NCBI GenBank assembly: GCA_947179485.1
Contig: OX359245.1
Location: 19,889,067-19,953,066 of the forward strand
Direction: 5' to 3'
From: Allacma fusca
Taxonomy: Eukaryota; Arthropoda; Collembola; Symphypleona; Sminthuridae
Length of the DNA: 64,000 nt
This document shows positions 54,801 to 64,000 of the stretch, in pieces (within the stretch, counting starts at the first letter, position 1; each line of letters starts with the position of its first letter). The translations under genes were made by a program, and so were the position numbers. The notes beneath the pieces are model-generated. The model saw only the letters and a program-made list of their open reading frames with translations. It was not told where the DNA came from and did no database searches.

Positions 54801-56996
54801 TGGCAAGAAGACATGTCATGGGATGACCCATTACCCGAAAACGTTTTGTCATCTTGGATGACGATTCTTCAAACGCTGAAGTCAGTTGCAGGCATCAAGA
54901 TTCCGCGCCACGCCAAGCTCTCATCCTCCAAACTGGAACTATTAGGGTTTTGTGACGCATCTGAAAAGGCATACGCAGCTGCCGTATATCTAAAATCAGT
55001 GAATGCCGATCAAATCTCCATCAACCTTCTCATTGCCAAGACTCGTGTAGCACCAAAGAAGCATGAGACACTACCTCGTCTGGAGCTTTGTGGTGCACTC
55101 CTCCTAGTCAAGTTACTGGACACGGTCAAAAGTCACCTTCGACACCCTATCGAAGAGACACATCTTTGGACTGATTCCACGATTGTCCTGTCCTGGATAG
55201 CTGATCCTTCCAACTGGAAAACCTTCGTATCCAATCGGATATCAACCATTGTCAAGTCTTATCCGAGATCACGCTGGCACCATGTCAGAAGTCACGACAA
55301 TCCAGCAGATTGTGCGTCTCGTGGCATCAACCCTAACGAGCTAGAAGATCACCCACTTTGGTGGCACGGCCCATCCTGGTGTGTGGATCCGTCGTTTAAC
55401 TTTGCCAGCGAGTGCAAAATTGAAAAGCCCTTAGTCATACCGGAACTCCGGACTGTAAGGACCCACGCGGTCACAACCGATACATCGATCCTCGAAAGAT
55501 ACTCTTCTCTACAAACTCTCCTTCGAGTTGTAGCAGCATGTCTCCGAGTTTCTCCGAAGAGGAGAGTCAGGGACCCTATGTCGGAGTTCTCAGTTAATGA
55601 ACTCCACATTGCCCTACAGCGATGCATCATGTCTGCCCAAATGGCTGAATTTCCAAAGGAGATAGCTGCCTGCCAGAACAAATCTCCACTACCACGCAAA
55701 AGTAAGATACTTTCCCTCAGCCCATTTCTAGACACAACCGGTCTTCTCCGCGTTGGCGGCCGGCTTCGCCACTCCAACCTTCCAGAGGATCGAAAGTTTC
55801 CTATCCTGCTTCCCAGCAAGGGTAACCTCACTGAATTGATCGTTCGTGACGAACACCGTCGAGGACTTCACGCAGGACCGCAGTTGCTATTATCAATGCT
55901 CATGCAAAGATATTGGATTGTCCGCGGACGAGCGGTGGTCAAGACCTTCGTCCGAAAATGCGTAACCTGCTTTCGTCACCGCGCTGCAACCGCATCGCAG
56001 AAGATGGGCGACCTGCCACCTATGAGGGTCAATCAATCCCGTGCATTCCTCAAGACTGGTGTCGACTTTGCGGGTCCATTCACTCTGAAGAGATCGTTTG
56101 GACCAAGGAACACCCAGACTTTCAAGTCATACGTTTGCGTTTTCGTCTGCTTCACAACTCATGCGATCCATCTGGAACCAGTCAGCGACCTGACTACCGA
56201 TGCCTTCATTGCAGCCTTGAAACGGTTTGTCTCTCGTCGCGGACTGTGTTCTGATATGTCCAGTGATTGCGGAACCAACTTCGTGGGAGCCGACAAGGAG
56301 CTGCAGAAAGACTTGGAAGTTCTGCGAACATCCGAGAGTCTTTGCAAGGTAACCAGCTCGCTTTCTTCCGTAGGCATCAGGTGGCACTTCAATCCACCAT
56401 CCGCTCCTCATTTCGGAGGCCTCTGGGAAGCTGGAGTGAAGCTGGTTAAGAACCACATGAAGCGCGTGATTGGAACTACCACCCTTAACTTTGAGGAGCT
56501 GACAACTGTGCTTGCACAGATCGAGGCATGTGTCAACTCTCGCCCCATCTCTCCATTATCGACGGACCCGGAAGACCTCTCCGCTCTTACACCGGGTCAT
56601 TTCCTGATTGGGCAACCGCTCAATTCCGTTCCAGAGCCAGATCTTACTGAGTTGAAGATCAACCGACTGTCTCGTTGGCAATTGTGTCAACAAATTACAC
56701 AGGATTTCTGGAAGCGCTGGCACACGGAGTACCTTGCCACCCTTCAACAACGTCCCAAATGGGCCTCCGCAGAGGACAACATCAAGATTGGTACCTTAGT
56801 GTTGATTCAGGATGACCGACTACCGTCTCTGATGTGGAAACTTGGTCGCGTTACCGAAGTTCATCCCGGCAAAGATAACCTCGTGCGGGTTGTAACGCTC
56901 AAGACATCCGACGGAGAGCGGAAGAGACCCGTAGCTAAGCTATGCCCACTTCCGCTTGCCGATGAATCCGTGACACATCCAACGTTTCTTGAATAA
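51894..56996 (+). CDS. BEL/Pao gag-pol polyprotein
   Basis: One continuous frame of 1700 codons from ATG 51894. The frame is also open a few codons upstream, without an ATG. Order: Pao-type gag (DUF1759-like; LPDLEVPVFHGELEKWTSFY, residues about 105-130); Cys/His knuckles (CKVCKDHFHPLFKC about 317, CFNCFSTNHKSQAC about 351, CKKCNKRHH about 370); retropepsin (ALLDSGSEVSFV about 435); Pao reverse transcriptase (FDSSAKSSSGVSLND about 725, YVDNIMTG about 845); RNase H-like region (ELLGFCDASEKAYAAAVY about 1015, DSTIVLSW about 1100); integrase zinc finger (HRRGLHAG and KCVTCFRHR, about 1325-1365); integrase core (GVDFAGPF about 1390, DCGTNFVGA about 1455, PPSAPHFGGLWEAG about 1500); and a C-terminal DUF5641-like domain (HPGKDNLVRVVTLKT). 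Looks whole. Confidence 0.96.
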   Translation: MSLPSEKTLRGAQSSVKGRFTILEKEIANQGSLKLSRVRYDALLKQIQTGWSNFETANSQIYVYLADDAAVTAQEKEVGDLSSRHLKLLEDLEILKPDAIPSTSNTKVKLPDLEVPVFHGELEKWTSFYDLFCAAVHSQSGLSPSQKLQYLKTSLKGEAESIISHLTITDSNYAEAWTLLKERFDNKREIIEAHLNRLINQPIMKEESGAALRRLIDVSRECIQALRVLKLPTDHWDAWLVYTLKDKLDPETRRQWILSLKSTDMPTFKEFCEFISQRARAITESTSTKPIASKPNGGTSSKQKSVSSNHGTTDSKCKVCKDHFHPLFKCSTFQKWSVNERRDYVKSKNLCFNCFSTNHKSQACGNKTNCKKCNKRHHTMVHTELPSDTQGAGETAATHHVAKSHSTTSHVLLPTAVVNVEDSKGNLHAVRALLDSGSEVSFVAERIVKQLGLKTRTTNISVSGVSNVTVGSSHKLAHVPLSSRVYSYRTTLEALVMPKVTGRLPGTKNALVDMEHLRGLRLADPFFFKPEEVDLIIGAELFSALLRTTAKISGPPGFPDAVDTMFGWVVLGVDSSTSSRPSVTSHHASCDLTNAVQRFWELESVPPEVVESNEASLAEDHFQSTYQRLPDGHYMVRLPMKPNAPVLGPSRYNAVRRLHQMEKKFSKDPLFQQQYIAAMKEYQAMGYMVKVPTKDSTIESPSTYYMPHHGVVKASSSTTQLRVVFDSSAKSSSGVSLNDKLLVGPKTQEDLLSHLLRFRMWKYAISTDIKQMYHQFQVHPDDQPLQRVVWREDLQSPIEDWHMTVVTFGNCASPFLATRALNQLAMDEMDSLPAACKVMLHDVYVDNIMTGEDDMSRALALQDELLQLSSRGRIQLRKWISNDAALLSRIDPSLCETKFPMDMYPDDTFSTLGLNWNPLSDSFCFSVRSPCNQGTHTKRSFLSSVSKIFDPMGWLSPVTIKMKILFQSLWQEDMSWDDPLPENVLSSWMTILQTLKSVAGIKIPRHAKLSSSKLELLGFCDASEKAYAAAVYLKSVNADQISINLLIAKTRVAPKKHETLPRLELCGALLLVKLLDTVKSHLRHPIEETHLWTDSTIVLSWIADPSNWKTFVSNRISTIVKSYPRSRWHHVRSHDNPADCASRGINPNELEDHPLWWHGPSWCVDPSFNFASECKIEKPLVIPELRTVRTHAVTTDTSILERYSSLQTLLRVVAACLRVSPKRRVRDPMSEFSVNELHIALQRCIMSAQMAEFPKEIAACQNKSPLPRKSKILSLSPFLDTTGLLRVGGRLRHSNLPEDRKFPILLPSKGNLTELIVRDEHRRGLHAGPQLLLSMLMQRYWIVRGRAVVKTFVRKCVTCFRHRAATASQKMGDLPPMRVNQSRAFLKTGVDFAGPFTLKRSFGPRNTQTFKSYVCVFVCFTTHAIHLEPVSDLTTDAFIAALKRFVSRRGLCSDMSSDCGTNFVGADKELQKDLEVLRTSESLCKVTSSLSSVGIRWHFNPPSAPHFGGLWEAGVKLVKNHMKRVIGTTTLNFEELTTVLAQIEACVNSRPISPLSTDPEDLSALTPGHFLIGQPLNSVPEPDLTELKINRLSRWQLCQQITQDFWKRWHTEYLATLQQRPKWASAEDNIKIGTLVLIQDDRLPSLMWKLGRVTEVHPGKDNLVRVVTLKTSDGERKRPVAKLCPLPLADESVTHPTFLE

Positions 56997-57021
56997 TACC
57001 AATTATTCAAGGCCCGGAGAA

Positions 57022-57868
57022 TGTTCAGGCTGCATTAGCCTAAACTATATTTGTATTTTTTAGCTGAAGTCCAGCTCCCTTTTTACACAGAGTATCCTAC
57101 CGTTGGGACTCATTTGCATTTCTCATTGTATAGATTATGCTTACAGTGTCAATTTTAACTAGCTCACCTGGGGCTTCTGCTCGCAGATACCAATGTCAGT
57201 ACCTTTTCCTAACTTCTAAATACCTGGACATTATTCTAATATTGACTTTTTCTTCAACCCTACAAACCACTGATTTACTTTTGTATGTATGTATGTACTA
57301 ATTTTATATGCCTCATCTCATATGTTTTCTAACCTAGTTAAGTGCTACACCATTGTATAGTAAATTACCTTTTATTCATAATTATTGGATTTTAATGCAT
57401 TTTCCTCCAAAATACAAAGAACCTCAACCTATAAAAAGGCTCCGAGTCTACAACTCGGAGAGCACTTCTTCTCCAGCCTTCCTATTGTAAGGACCTCAAT
57501 TAGTGGGTGTCCTGGCTCCAAATTTCCTACTCCTTACGCTGTGTAATTCTACGGCTTGACATTACCACGCATTGTTGCGCTGTGTAATTCTATGGCTTGA
57601 CATTACCACGTATTTTATCATAATTGACCCACCTCAAGTTAACTTTGGAGTAATTCCTTTCCAAGGCTCCGTAATTAATTTATACCCTTTGAACTTAGTA
57701 TTTGTAGTAACTATTCTTGTTTTGCAGTAATTAAATTGAGTCTTATTGAGGTTTAACCTATTGTTATTTGCTCCACTTTTATTACAACACATTTACTCCA
57801 TATTTCCATCTCATACCATAAGTCCCTCATCTATCAGGAACATAAGTTATCCCGTTTCTAACGAAACA
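57022..57868 (+). repeat. right LTR of the BEL/Pao element
   Basis: 847 bases, an apparently exact copy of the left LTR, including TATAAAAA, the hairpin (57440-57460) and the 41-base tandem repeat. It is followed by GTCTC. Confidence 0.97.
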
Positions 57869-57873
57869 GTCTC
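57869..57873. repeat. target-site duplication of the BEL/Pao element, right copy
   Basis: GTCTC directly after the right LTR, matching 50940-50944. Confidence 0.95.
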
Positions 57874-60065
57874 AATGTCTCAAAAGGATGGCTGTGAACG
57901 TGTAAGTAGGATGAGGGCTGAAAGTCTGTCAAACAAATCGAATCACAAAAAAAATGGAATGCGTGAAATTCTATTAAATTCCAAAGAATCCATGATTTCC
58001 TAATTTGGACCCACTCACGTACAAACAAAAACATAGATTGCTTGTAGATACGTTCACAGCTGGCTCTCTTCTATACAAACCCGTGTCTTGGGATGCTGAC
58101 ATGGATTACCACAGCCTTATAGTATATACAAAACTGGGACGTTCCCAGTGTAAAACAAGCCAAAAACTTTATTAAGTGTTTCAAATCGATAATGAAACAT
58201 CAAATTGTTGTAATTGAGATGATTCATCATCAGATTAAATAACTTGACATTATGAAAACAAGCTCTGAATCTTCCGTTTCTTTTATTTGAAATGTCATAA
58301 GTCATGAAATTAAGTAGACATAGATATATACTTCTGATCCACAAAAAGGCAACAATTCAGAGGACAAAATTGGATACTTCTAGAACGAAATGCCTTATGT
58401 ATTATTGCATATTGCCATGACTGTAAATGTACATGTAGACAGTGACTATGCCCAGGGGAATTACTCAAACTCGAGATACTTTTTGGCACTATTTCGATTT
58501 GGAAAGTTCGCATATAGGAAAAGTTTCCTGATTCCAAAGTTGGTAAGGGAAACAGCTGAAATTACACTTGTATTTGAATACCGAGCTTATAATGTACATG
58601 GACATTTGCCTGAAAGTGTGAGAAAGCTGAAGCCAGCTTTCTGAAACAGTGAGAATGGGGCGAAGTGGTCACAAAAGTTTTCTCCACTCGCTTAAACAAG
58701 TCTATTTGAGCAGCTTTATTATTCTATTCCTTTATTCCACTCCAAATTATGAAATAGAGGCAGTAAAATTATTATTCCCTAACAAAAGTCAACAACTCTC
58801 TTGCAAGACAGCAGAGATAGCAATAATAATAATTATTATTTTAACAGCTCTATTTTTATTTGTTATTAGAATTGTGACATGCCATTTTCGGGGGATTTAT
58901 GGCAAGTTCACATATGAGCTCATATGAGTTCACATATTTATATCTATAAGTAGGCTCAGTGAGCTACGAGAGTGAATCTCGAATAAATGGAAGACTAATG
59001 CGGGATGAATAGTTATAAATTAGATGATCCACTAAAAAAAAATTAAAACTCATTAATCAGAGTATTTTCTTTAACACAATTCTAATTTTTCTCCCTGTAA
59101 TTGAATTCCCTTATAAAGGGATTACTAACAGGGATCTACATCTATACGCAAGTTTACGGTTCTTTAGAAACTTCCCTTCCAATGAAGTTACTATATCTTC
59201 ATAGAAACAGCCCTATTATTGGATACAAAATTAGCCTTGAATTGGGAAGGAAAATAATTTGAGGCATTTCCACCTCTCAGTTCAAGTTTGCGTGTCTATT
59301 CCAATAGCTGGGCATTGTCAATATTTAACGAGGACCCCTCACAAATTCCTGAAATGATTACTTCTGACTTGATGACATTATTGTGTGGGAGAGCATTGAG
59401 CCAGAACACGTCTACCAGTATCTGCATTTCCAGGACAGAACACGCAAATCGTGCCGTCACTATATAAATCACACTAGTCTTATCATTAATTTGCAGGTGC
59501 TGGAAGATCCTGGTGTTTCAATAGGATTTTTCAACTTCATCGGCGGATTGTGAGATCGGCATCTTATAACGGATGATGTAGCTCTTGGAAGATTTGGGAC
59601 TTGGGAGGAAGGAATTCTCAGTTGGTTTATCTCATCTCGGGTTGGATGGTGTACTGTAATCCGCCATGTAACCTTTGACTGCTGGAGCAAGGGGAAAGCA
59701 CCTTTGGATATTATTACTTGGTAATGAATTCATGTGAAGGCGAGGATTCTCTAGCAGTACAATCGTACGGATGCATGTCGGGGTGGTTAGACAACTTACT
59801 TAGAAATGGACTGAGATTCTGGGTGGGCTTAAGGCACATAAGTAGATATATACGTAGATATACTGTGTATATGAGCAGTGGAGTGATTAATTTCAAATAG
59901 ATGATACGGAAGCTCTAAACCGTACATACATGTTTTCAAGGAAAAAAGGAATCGGCAACCAATTCCGATTTAAATTCAGCGTATTTTGCGGTTCTCTTTG
60001 TTCATGGAAGTTTGTGGTGGAAAAACGTAGAAGTTTGTTTCCAAAGAGAAAAATACCAGATAGTA
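57874..60065. other. intergenic DNA after the BEL element, no gene seen
   Basis: A+T-rich with short frames. The plus-strand frame at 58649-58927 looks membrane-like only because of an ATA/ATT-rich stretch. I see no splice-supported exon, RNA gene or transposon ends. Confidence 0.5.
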
Positions 60066-60257
60066 CAGTGTACTTACCCTCCCTATAAGAGACTACCTTA
60101 TGAGTATTTTCGCCGTAGGAGCAAACATATCTATACTTTCTCTGAGTCTTGCCCATTTATCCCAATTTTAAATTTTCTCCTTATAACAACATGACATTAC
60201 ATAAGCCGAATTTTAGAGCTTTTAGGGTTACTCCTATAAAGAGAGCAGACTATAGTG
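60066..60257. mobile_element. TATAAGAG-family MITE
   Basis: Starts CAGTGTACTTACCCTCCCTA followed by TAAGAG. Right side AGGGTTACTCCTATAAAGAG and AGCAGACTATAG before the final TGTA, so the terminus is uncertain by a few bases. The inner GGAGCAAACATAT and TTGCCCATTTA blocks are shared with relatives. Confidence 0.6.
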
Positions 60258-60368
60258 TAGCACTGTTTGTTTTGACACTTCCCCACCCATTTAACTTGCT
60301 CGGTTTCTTTTTCCTGACTTGGCACTGTCCTTTCTTTGACTAACTTCCGCAGAAGAGAGTAAATACTA

Positions 60369-60562
60369 CAGTAGGGTCTTGCTATAAGGAACGCCCTTAT
60401 AAGGATTTTATTTTCTGAGCTGGCAAAAATATTGACATAATATATATTGCCATTTAATACAAAATCAATTTTTCTCCTTGCATAAGATGTTTTTAAAAGG
60501 TACATATTTTGCTGCCTTTAGGGAGGATTTTTATAAAAGTGTAAGTAATACACCGCCCACTG
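60369..60562. mobile_element. TATAAGAG-family MITE, diverged
   Basis: Starts CAGTAGGGTCTTGCTATAAG and then AACGCCCTTATAAGG. It has GGCAAAAATATTGACAT and CCATTTAATACA in the middle and GGGAGGATTTTTATAAAAG near the right end. The exact right end is uncertain. It lies about 110 bases after the previous copy. Confidence 0.5.
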
Positions 60563-60632
60563 AAGTTTCTCCAATCCGGGTTCAATCTGGAGAGCATTGA
60601 CATGCTATTTCAAAAGTTTCCCAAAATGTGGG

Positions 60633-61350
60633 TTAGTGCATCGCATGGGTTCAAAACAGTCGAACCTGTACCTGGACCCAAACTTTGGGTACCTCAAAAG
60701 TGTGAACCTGTACCTGAAAATGTACCCATTTAACAGGTTCAAAATTTTCGATCCTAAACAAATCGATCCTGAATCTAACCCAATTGTTTTTTTTGTAGAA
60801 CCCGCACCTGATTAGTACCTGAACCCGAAAAATTACCCAAAAGACGACCTGAACCCGGGTAATTTTGGACCGGACCTGAACATGATTGGGTACTCGAGAA
60901 TCAGAATTTTTAAAAATTTTATCTTGTATTAAAAGTACAATTGGGTATTTGTAGTAAAAAATATATTTAAAATGAATAAGAATGCATAAGTTTACTGGTT
61001 CCTGGGATACCCTGCCATTGCTTTTGCGATGGAAATCATCTTGGAAGCTTGAAATTCTCAGGCCTTTATTTTTTAATTAATGAACCCAGACACTTCAGGT
61101 CTTTTGCGATCAGGTTCAGGTCTTTCATGTGTTACACCTGGTCCTGACAGGTAAAAACAAAACGGGTTTTTCTCTGTAGATACCTGACCCTGAACCTGAA
61201 TCTTTACCCAATTTCGCGGGTATAAAATATTTTAGATACCCAGAAAGGACCCAAGATTATTGGGTCCAAAATACATGCACCCATACTGAACCTGAACCTG
61301 GACCTGAACCAAAATACCCGGGTACGACCTGAACCCATGCGATGCACTAA
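60633..61350. mobile_element. 718-base inverted-repeat element with internal GAACCTG repeats (hAT-like MITE?)
   Basis: The left end TTAGTGCATCGCATGGGTTC is matched exactly in inverse by the right end GAACCCATGCGATGCACTAA. Inside, diverged copies of (G)GAACCTG(T/A)ACC and its complement GGTTCAGGT(A/C)C occur from both ends inward, so the whole element can fold back. There is no transposase. The end sequence TAGTGCATC is compatible with hAT ends. The flanks (AATGTGGG left, TTATGGGG right) give no clean 8-base duplication, so the superfamily is uncertain. Confidence 0.75.
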
Positions 61351-64000
61351 TTATGGGGTTGGTTTATCCATGGGTACCTTATTAACTTGCAGTGTCTATA
61401 TTTAATTCATATGTTCCAAAAACAGGGAATTAAATTTCACTATGCACAACATAATTTTGCATGAAATGAATGGGGTGAGACGTATAGGAGCATTGCTACG
61501 GGATATTCAATATAGTATTCTTTACATTCAAATTATTATTGTAGTCCTTAATCAAAGTTTATAGAGTCTTTTATCTCCCACCGATTCATGTCTCCCTATT
61601 ATTTGAGGCTAGCTTGGTCTCATACTTTAATTAAAATTATCACATCTTTTGAATCTTGGAGAGTTCCATTCATTTACATACGAATATGAAACTTTATTTC
61701 TGGCCGTCCTCACAACCTCCCAGTTTCTTCTAGCGTTCCAATTTCTCTTGATTTCTCTTCAACAGTTGTCAAATTTCTTCTTTTGACGATTTGGAATTGA
61801 CTCGAGTAAGTAATGCATGGCTTTAGAGATAATTACTTCGGAACTATGTACGGAATGTCATTTTTATAAACAATAGTGCCTTTACCAAAGGATGTTCTTC
61901 ACGTTGAGACACATAATTTCCAATTATGTTGTTTCATTACTATTCATTTCCACCCTGACGGAAACATAATACGAAAGTATGCATATAATTAATTGTTTTC
62001 AATTAACTGTCTGTATCTGTAATAGCTGCTGGAAACTATATCATTTTGGAATGTACAGGCAATCTATTAAGGGAAATGAGGCAGGGAGAGTAGTTAACTG
62101 TTCCTAAGCTGATGTTTCTGAAACTTTGTGAAAGTAAATGTCTTAGTGTTTAATGAGAAATAAATTGTTAGGAAGCGAAGTGAAGGGGCTACTGCATGAA
62201 TTTAAATGGATTATAAAAATAAGCAACAAATGTAAACTATCAATTAGATATAAATGACCAAGAGTGGAGAAGAGAGCACAAAAAATTACGACGTAAGAGC
62301 CTCACCGTATAAATCGGTTCTCCCGCAGGACCTAACACAGATGGGAAAATAAAATCAAGGATTCAAGTATCTAAAGATATTGCAAACATTGTTTTTTAAT
62401 TTTACTCTATAACTTTCTCTAAACTCACCTAATACAATGTACTCTAGCTGTAAAACACCCCCGTATCTTCTCTGTGGGGTCAAACATACTCTGACTTACT
62501 GTAGTCTCATTTGGAAAACTTCTCTCTTTTTCTTCTGATAATTATTGCGTATCAAATTTTGGAACTTGTAGGGATGGTGTAATAAAGAAAGTGCACGATA
62601 ATTGCTGTACTCTCTGAGTGTGTTTTGTGTGGAGGGAAGTGTCCATGGTTTTATAGAATAATTATAATTAAGACGGGAAGAAAGCTCTTGTATACATAGT
62701 TTATATTTTGGAAAGATTTAAGATATTTCTCTTCTTGAATGTAAACACGCAGAGCAGGCAGAGCTTTGATACCACTCTGTCACGAAAGTGTTAATTAAAT
62801 GTGAAACGCATCAGCTGCTACTTCTTCTCCTAGCATAATTGAAATGTTTTCAAAGGAATATTGACAAGTCGTTGAGAGGAATGAACGCGGCGGTGGATTT
62901 ATTTGAAGAATGTACAACTTATGTAATTATACGTTCGTGCAGGTGGGCCTGGGTTTGGAAACATGAGAACATTTGATGAAACAACAGGCCTCCAAGTTAT
63001 CACTTTCAAATTTTCATCTGAGTAAAGAACTTACACCGGAGCTTCAGCTTGTGCTTTTCCAAAGCTTTCCATGAAACCTGTTCCGGCTGATTAAAGTTTG
63101 TATTCTACTGCCCGAGGCCGGAACATCCGTAATCGGTTGCTTTTCTGAACTCAGAGGTTCCAGCACGTGAATCATATTTTGTGGTGCGGGTTTTTGTGTG
63201 GGTGAGTAGTCGTGAATAGTCAAATTTTCTATTGACATTTGTCTGCAAGCCTCGGTCTTAGCGGTGTCTCAGAAGTCATATAGACGCCTCGGGAAGAAAG
63301 CCAATACACGTTATTGAACATAAGTAGTTGGTGAAACATCTCCATGTTTCTCGTAAAATAAATTTTTGGGGAATAAAACTTGGGCGAAGCCAAATAATAA
63401 GACACGCAAAACACTAAGGTTGAAACATTGTCAATAGAGAAACAACTTACAAAGTAAGTATTCATGTATGTGGTACCGAGATGACGCCCATTTGACACTT
63501 TAGACGTTTCATGGTAATCAAGTAATTATATGAAAACAGAAAATATGTTGGAAATTTCTAAATTAATAATTAAATTATTATTTCACTCATTGTTCGACTG
63601 TTGTAATATTGACGCAATTGCGTAGATTACAATTATCACTAATTATAATAAAATGCAGGACGGGTTGTAAGGGCTGAGGCCGAATCGACCAATAAAATCT
63701 ATCTAGTAATATACAGGGAGCCCACACCAGATTAATATGCCCATTGCCTCCTCAAAAATGAGTTTTGCGATTTCCATATCATGGACTGTTACAAAATAGA
63801 CATGATGCAAATGATAAAATAAACAAATAATTAAGTACAACTATCAATTTTCATCCGCTTTGAAAGCAATAAGCCAGAGTTTTGACTTTGTGGTTCAGAG
63901 CAACCTTATAAATTTGGCCTAAAGCATTCCAAAAGCTGAAAAAAATCATTTTAAAGTACAACAGTTCGAAGATCATCTACTCGTGAACGACATCTGTGCT
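61351..64000. other. right edge of the window, no supported gene
   Basis: Mostly A+T-rich DNA. Bases about 63030-63240 are more balanced in composition and hold a 64-codon minus-strand ATG frame (MSIENLTIHDYSPTQKPAPQ...) with no recognised domain. It could be an isolated exon or chance. Nothing else is supported. Confidence 0.4.

Larger units (their letters stand above)
50945..57868 (+). mobile_element. BEL/Pao LTR retrotransposon, looks whole and very young
   Basis: 6924 bases: left LTR 50945-51791, primer-binding site at 51797, one gag-pol frame at 51894-56996, a short purine-containing tract before the right LTR, and right LTR 57022-57868, bounded by GTCTC duplications. The two LTRs are the same length (847 bases) and I found no difference reading them side by side, so insertion is very recent. 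I see no break. The order of protease, reverse transcriptase, RNase H and integrase and the Pao-type gag place it in BEL/Pao. There is no envelope frame. Its coding part is much richer in G+C than the surrounding host DNA. Confidence 0.97.

Noticed and set aside
52353-56750. Many antisense and off-frame ORFs inside the BEL gag-pol region
   Set aside because: Shadows of the long sense frame.
58649-58927. 92-codon frame resembling a membrane protein
   Set aside because: The hydrophobic run (AIIIIIIL) comes from an ATA/ATT repeat. No homology or splice context.
60570-60600. GGGTTCAATCTGG string resembling a tRNA/SINE B box
   Set aside because: No matching A box, no cloverleaf and no poly-A tail. 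The match is partial and likely chance.

Overview
The window is animal genomic DNA, A+T-rich, with spliced genes, long introns full of microsatellites and small inverted-repeat elements, and one long-terminal-repeat element. The protein content (a CRF-like diuretic hormone receptor of the arthropod DH44 type, an arthropod-like BEL/Pao element) points to an arthropod. A crustacean such as a copepod is my guess, but nothing in the window fixes the species.

Three host genes can be rebuilt exon by exon, and in each the splice phases close into one open frame. (1) Bases 863-5558, minus strand: a six-exon gene for the proteasome ATPase Rpt6/PSMC5 (430 residues). (2) Bases 10003-14682, plus strand: an eight-exon gene for an NSL-complex subunit 2 (KANSL2) homologue (1350 residues). 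It is far longer than the roughly 490-residue human protein because of a long low-complexity N-terminal part. (3) Bases 27583-47457, plus strand: a ten-exon class B GPCR (627 residues) closest to insect DH44 receptors, with a first coding intron of about 9.6 kb. Two lesser candidates lie on the minus strand. One is an 86-residue one-membrane-segment ORF inside the receptor's first intron (30574-30834). The other is an exon-like segment with a membrane helix just downstream of the receptor (48045-48256).

Mobile DNA: a whole-looking BEL/Pao element (50945-57868) has two 847-base LTRs that read as identical, a 5-base target duplication and a single gag-pol frame, so it is a very recent arrival. 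An 826-base pogo/Tigger-like inverted-repeat element sits at 6190-7015. A family of about ten short MITEs (roughly 150-220 bases, ends CAGTG(T/C)ACTCTC, TA flanks, internal TATAAGAGCA) is scattered from 15.8 to 60.6 kb. A 718-base inverted-repeat element full of GAACCTG-type repeats lies at 60633-61350.

The genes are unrelated in function: protein turnover, chromatin acetylation and neuropeptide signalling. The spaces between them (7.0-10.0, 14.7-27.5, 47.5-50.9 and 57.9-64.0 kb) show no further gene that I can support. Notable non-coding structure includes a 42-base near-perfect palindrome at 19949-19990 and a two-copy tandem duplication at 16844-17006. I saw no tRNA, rRNA or CRISPR.
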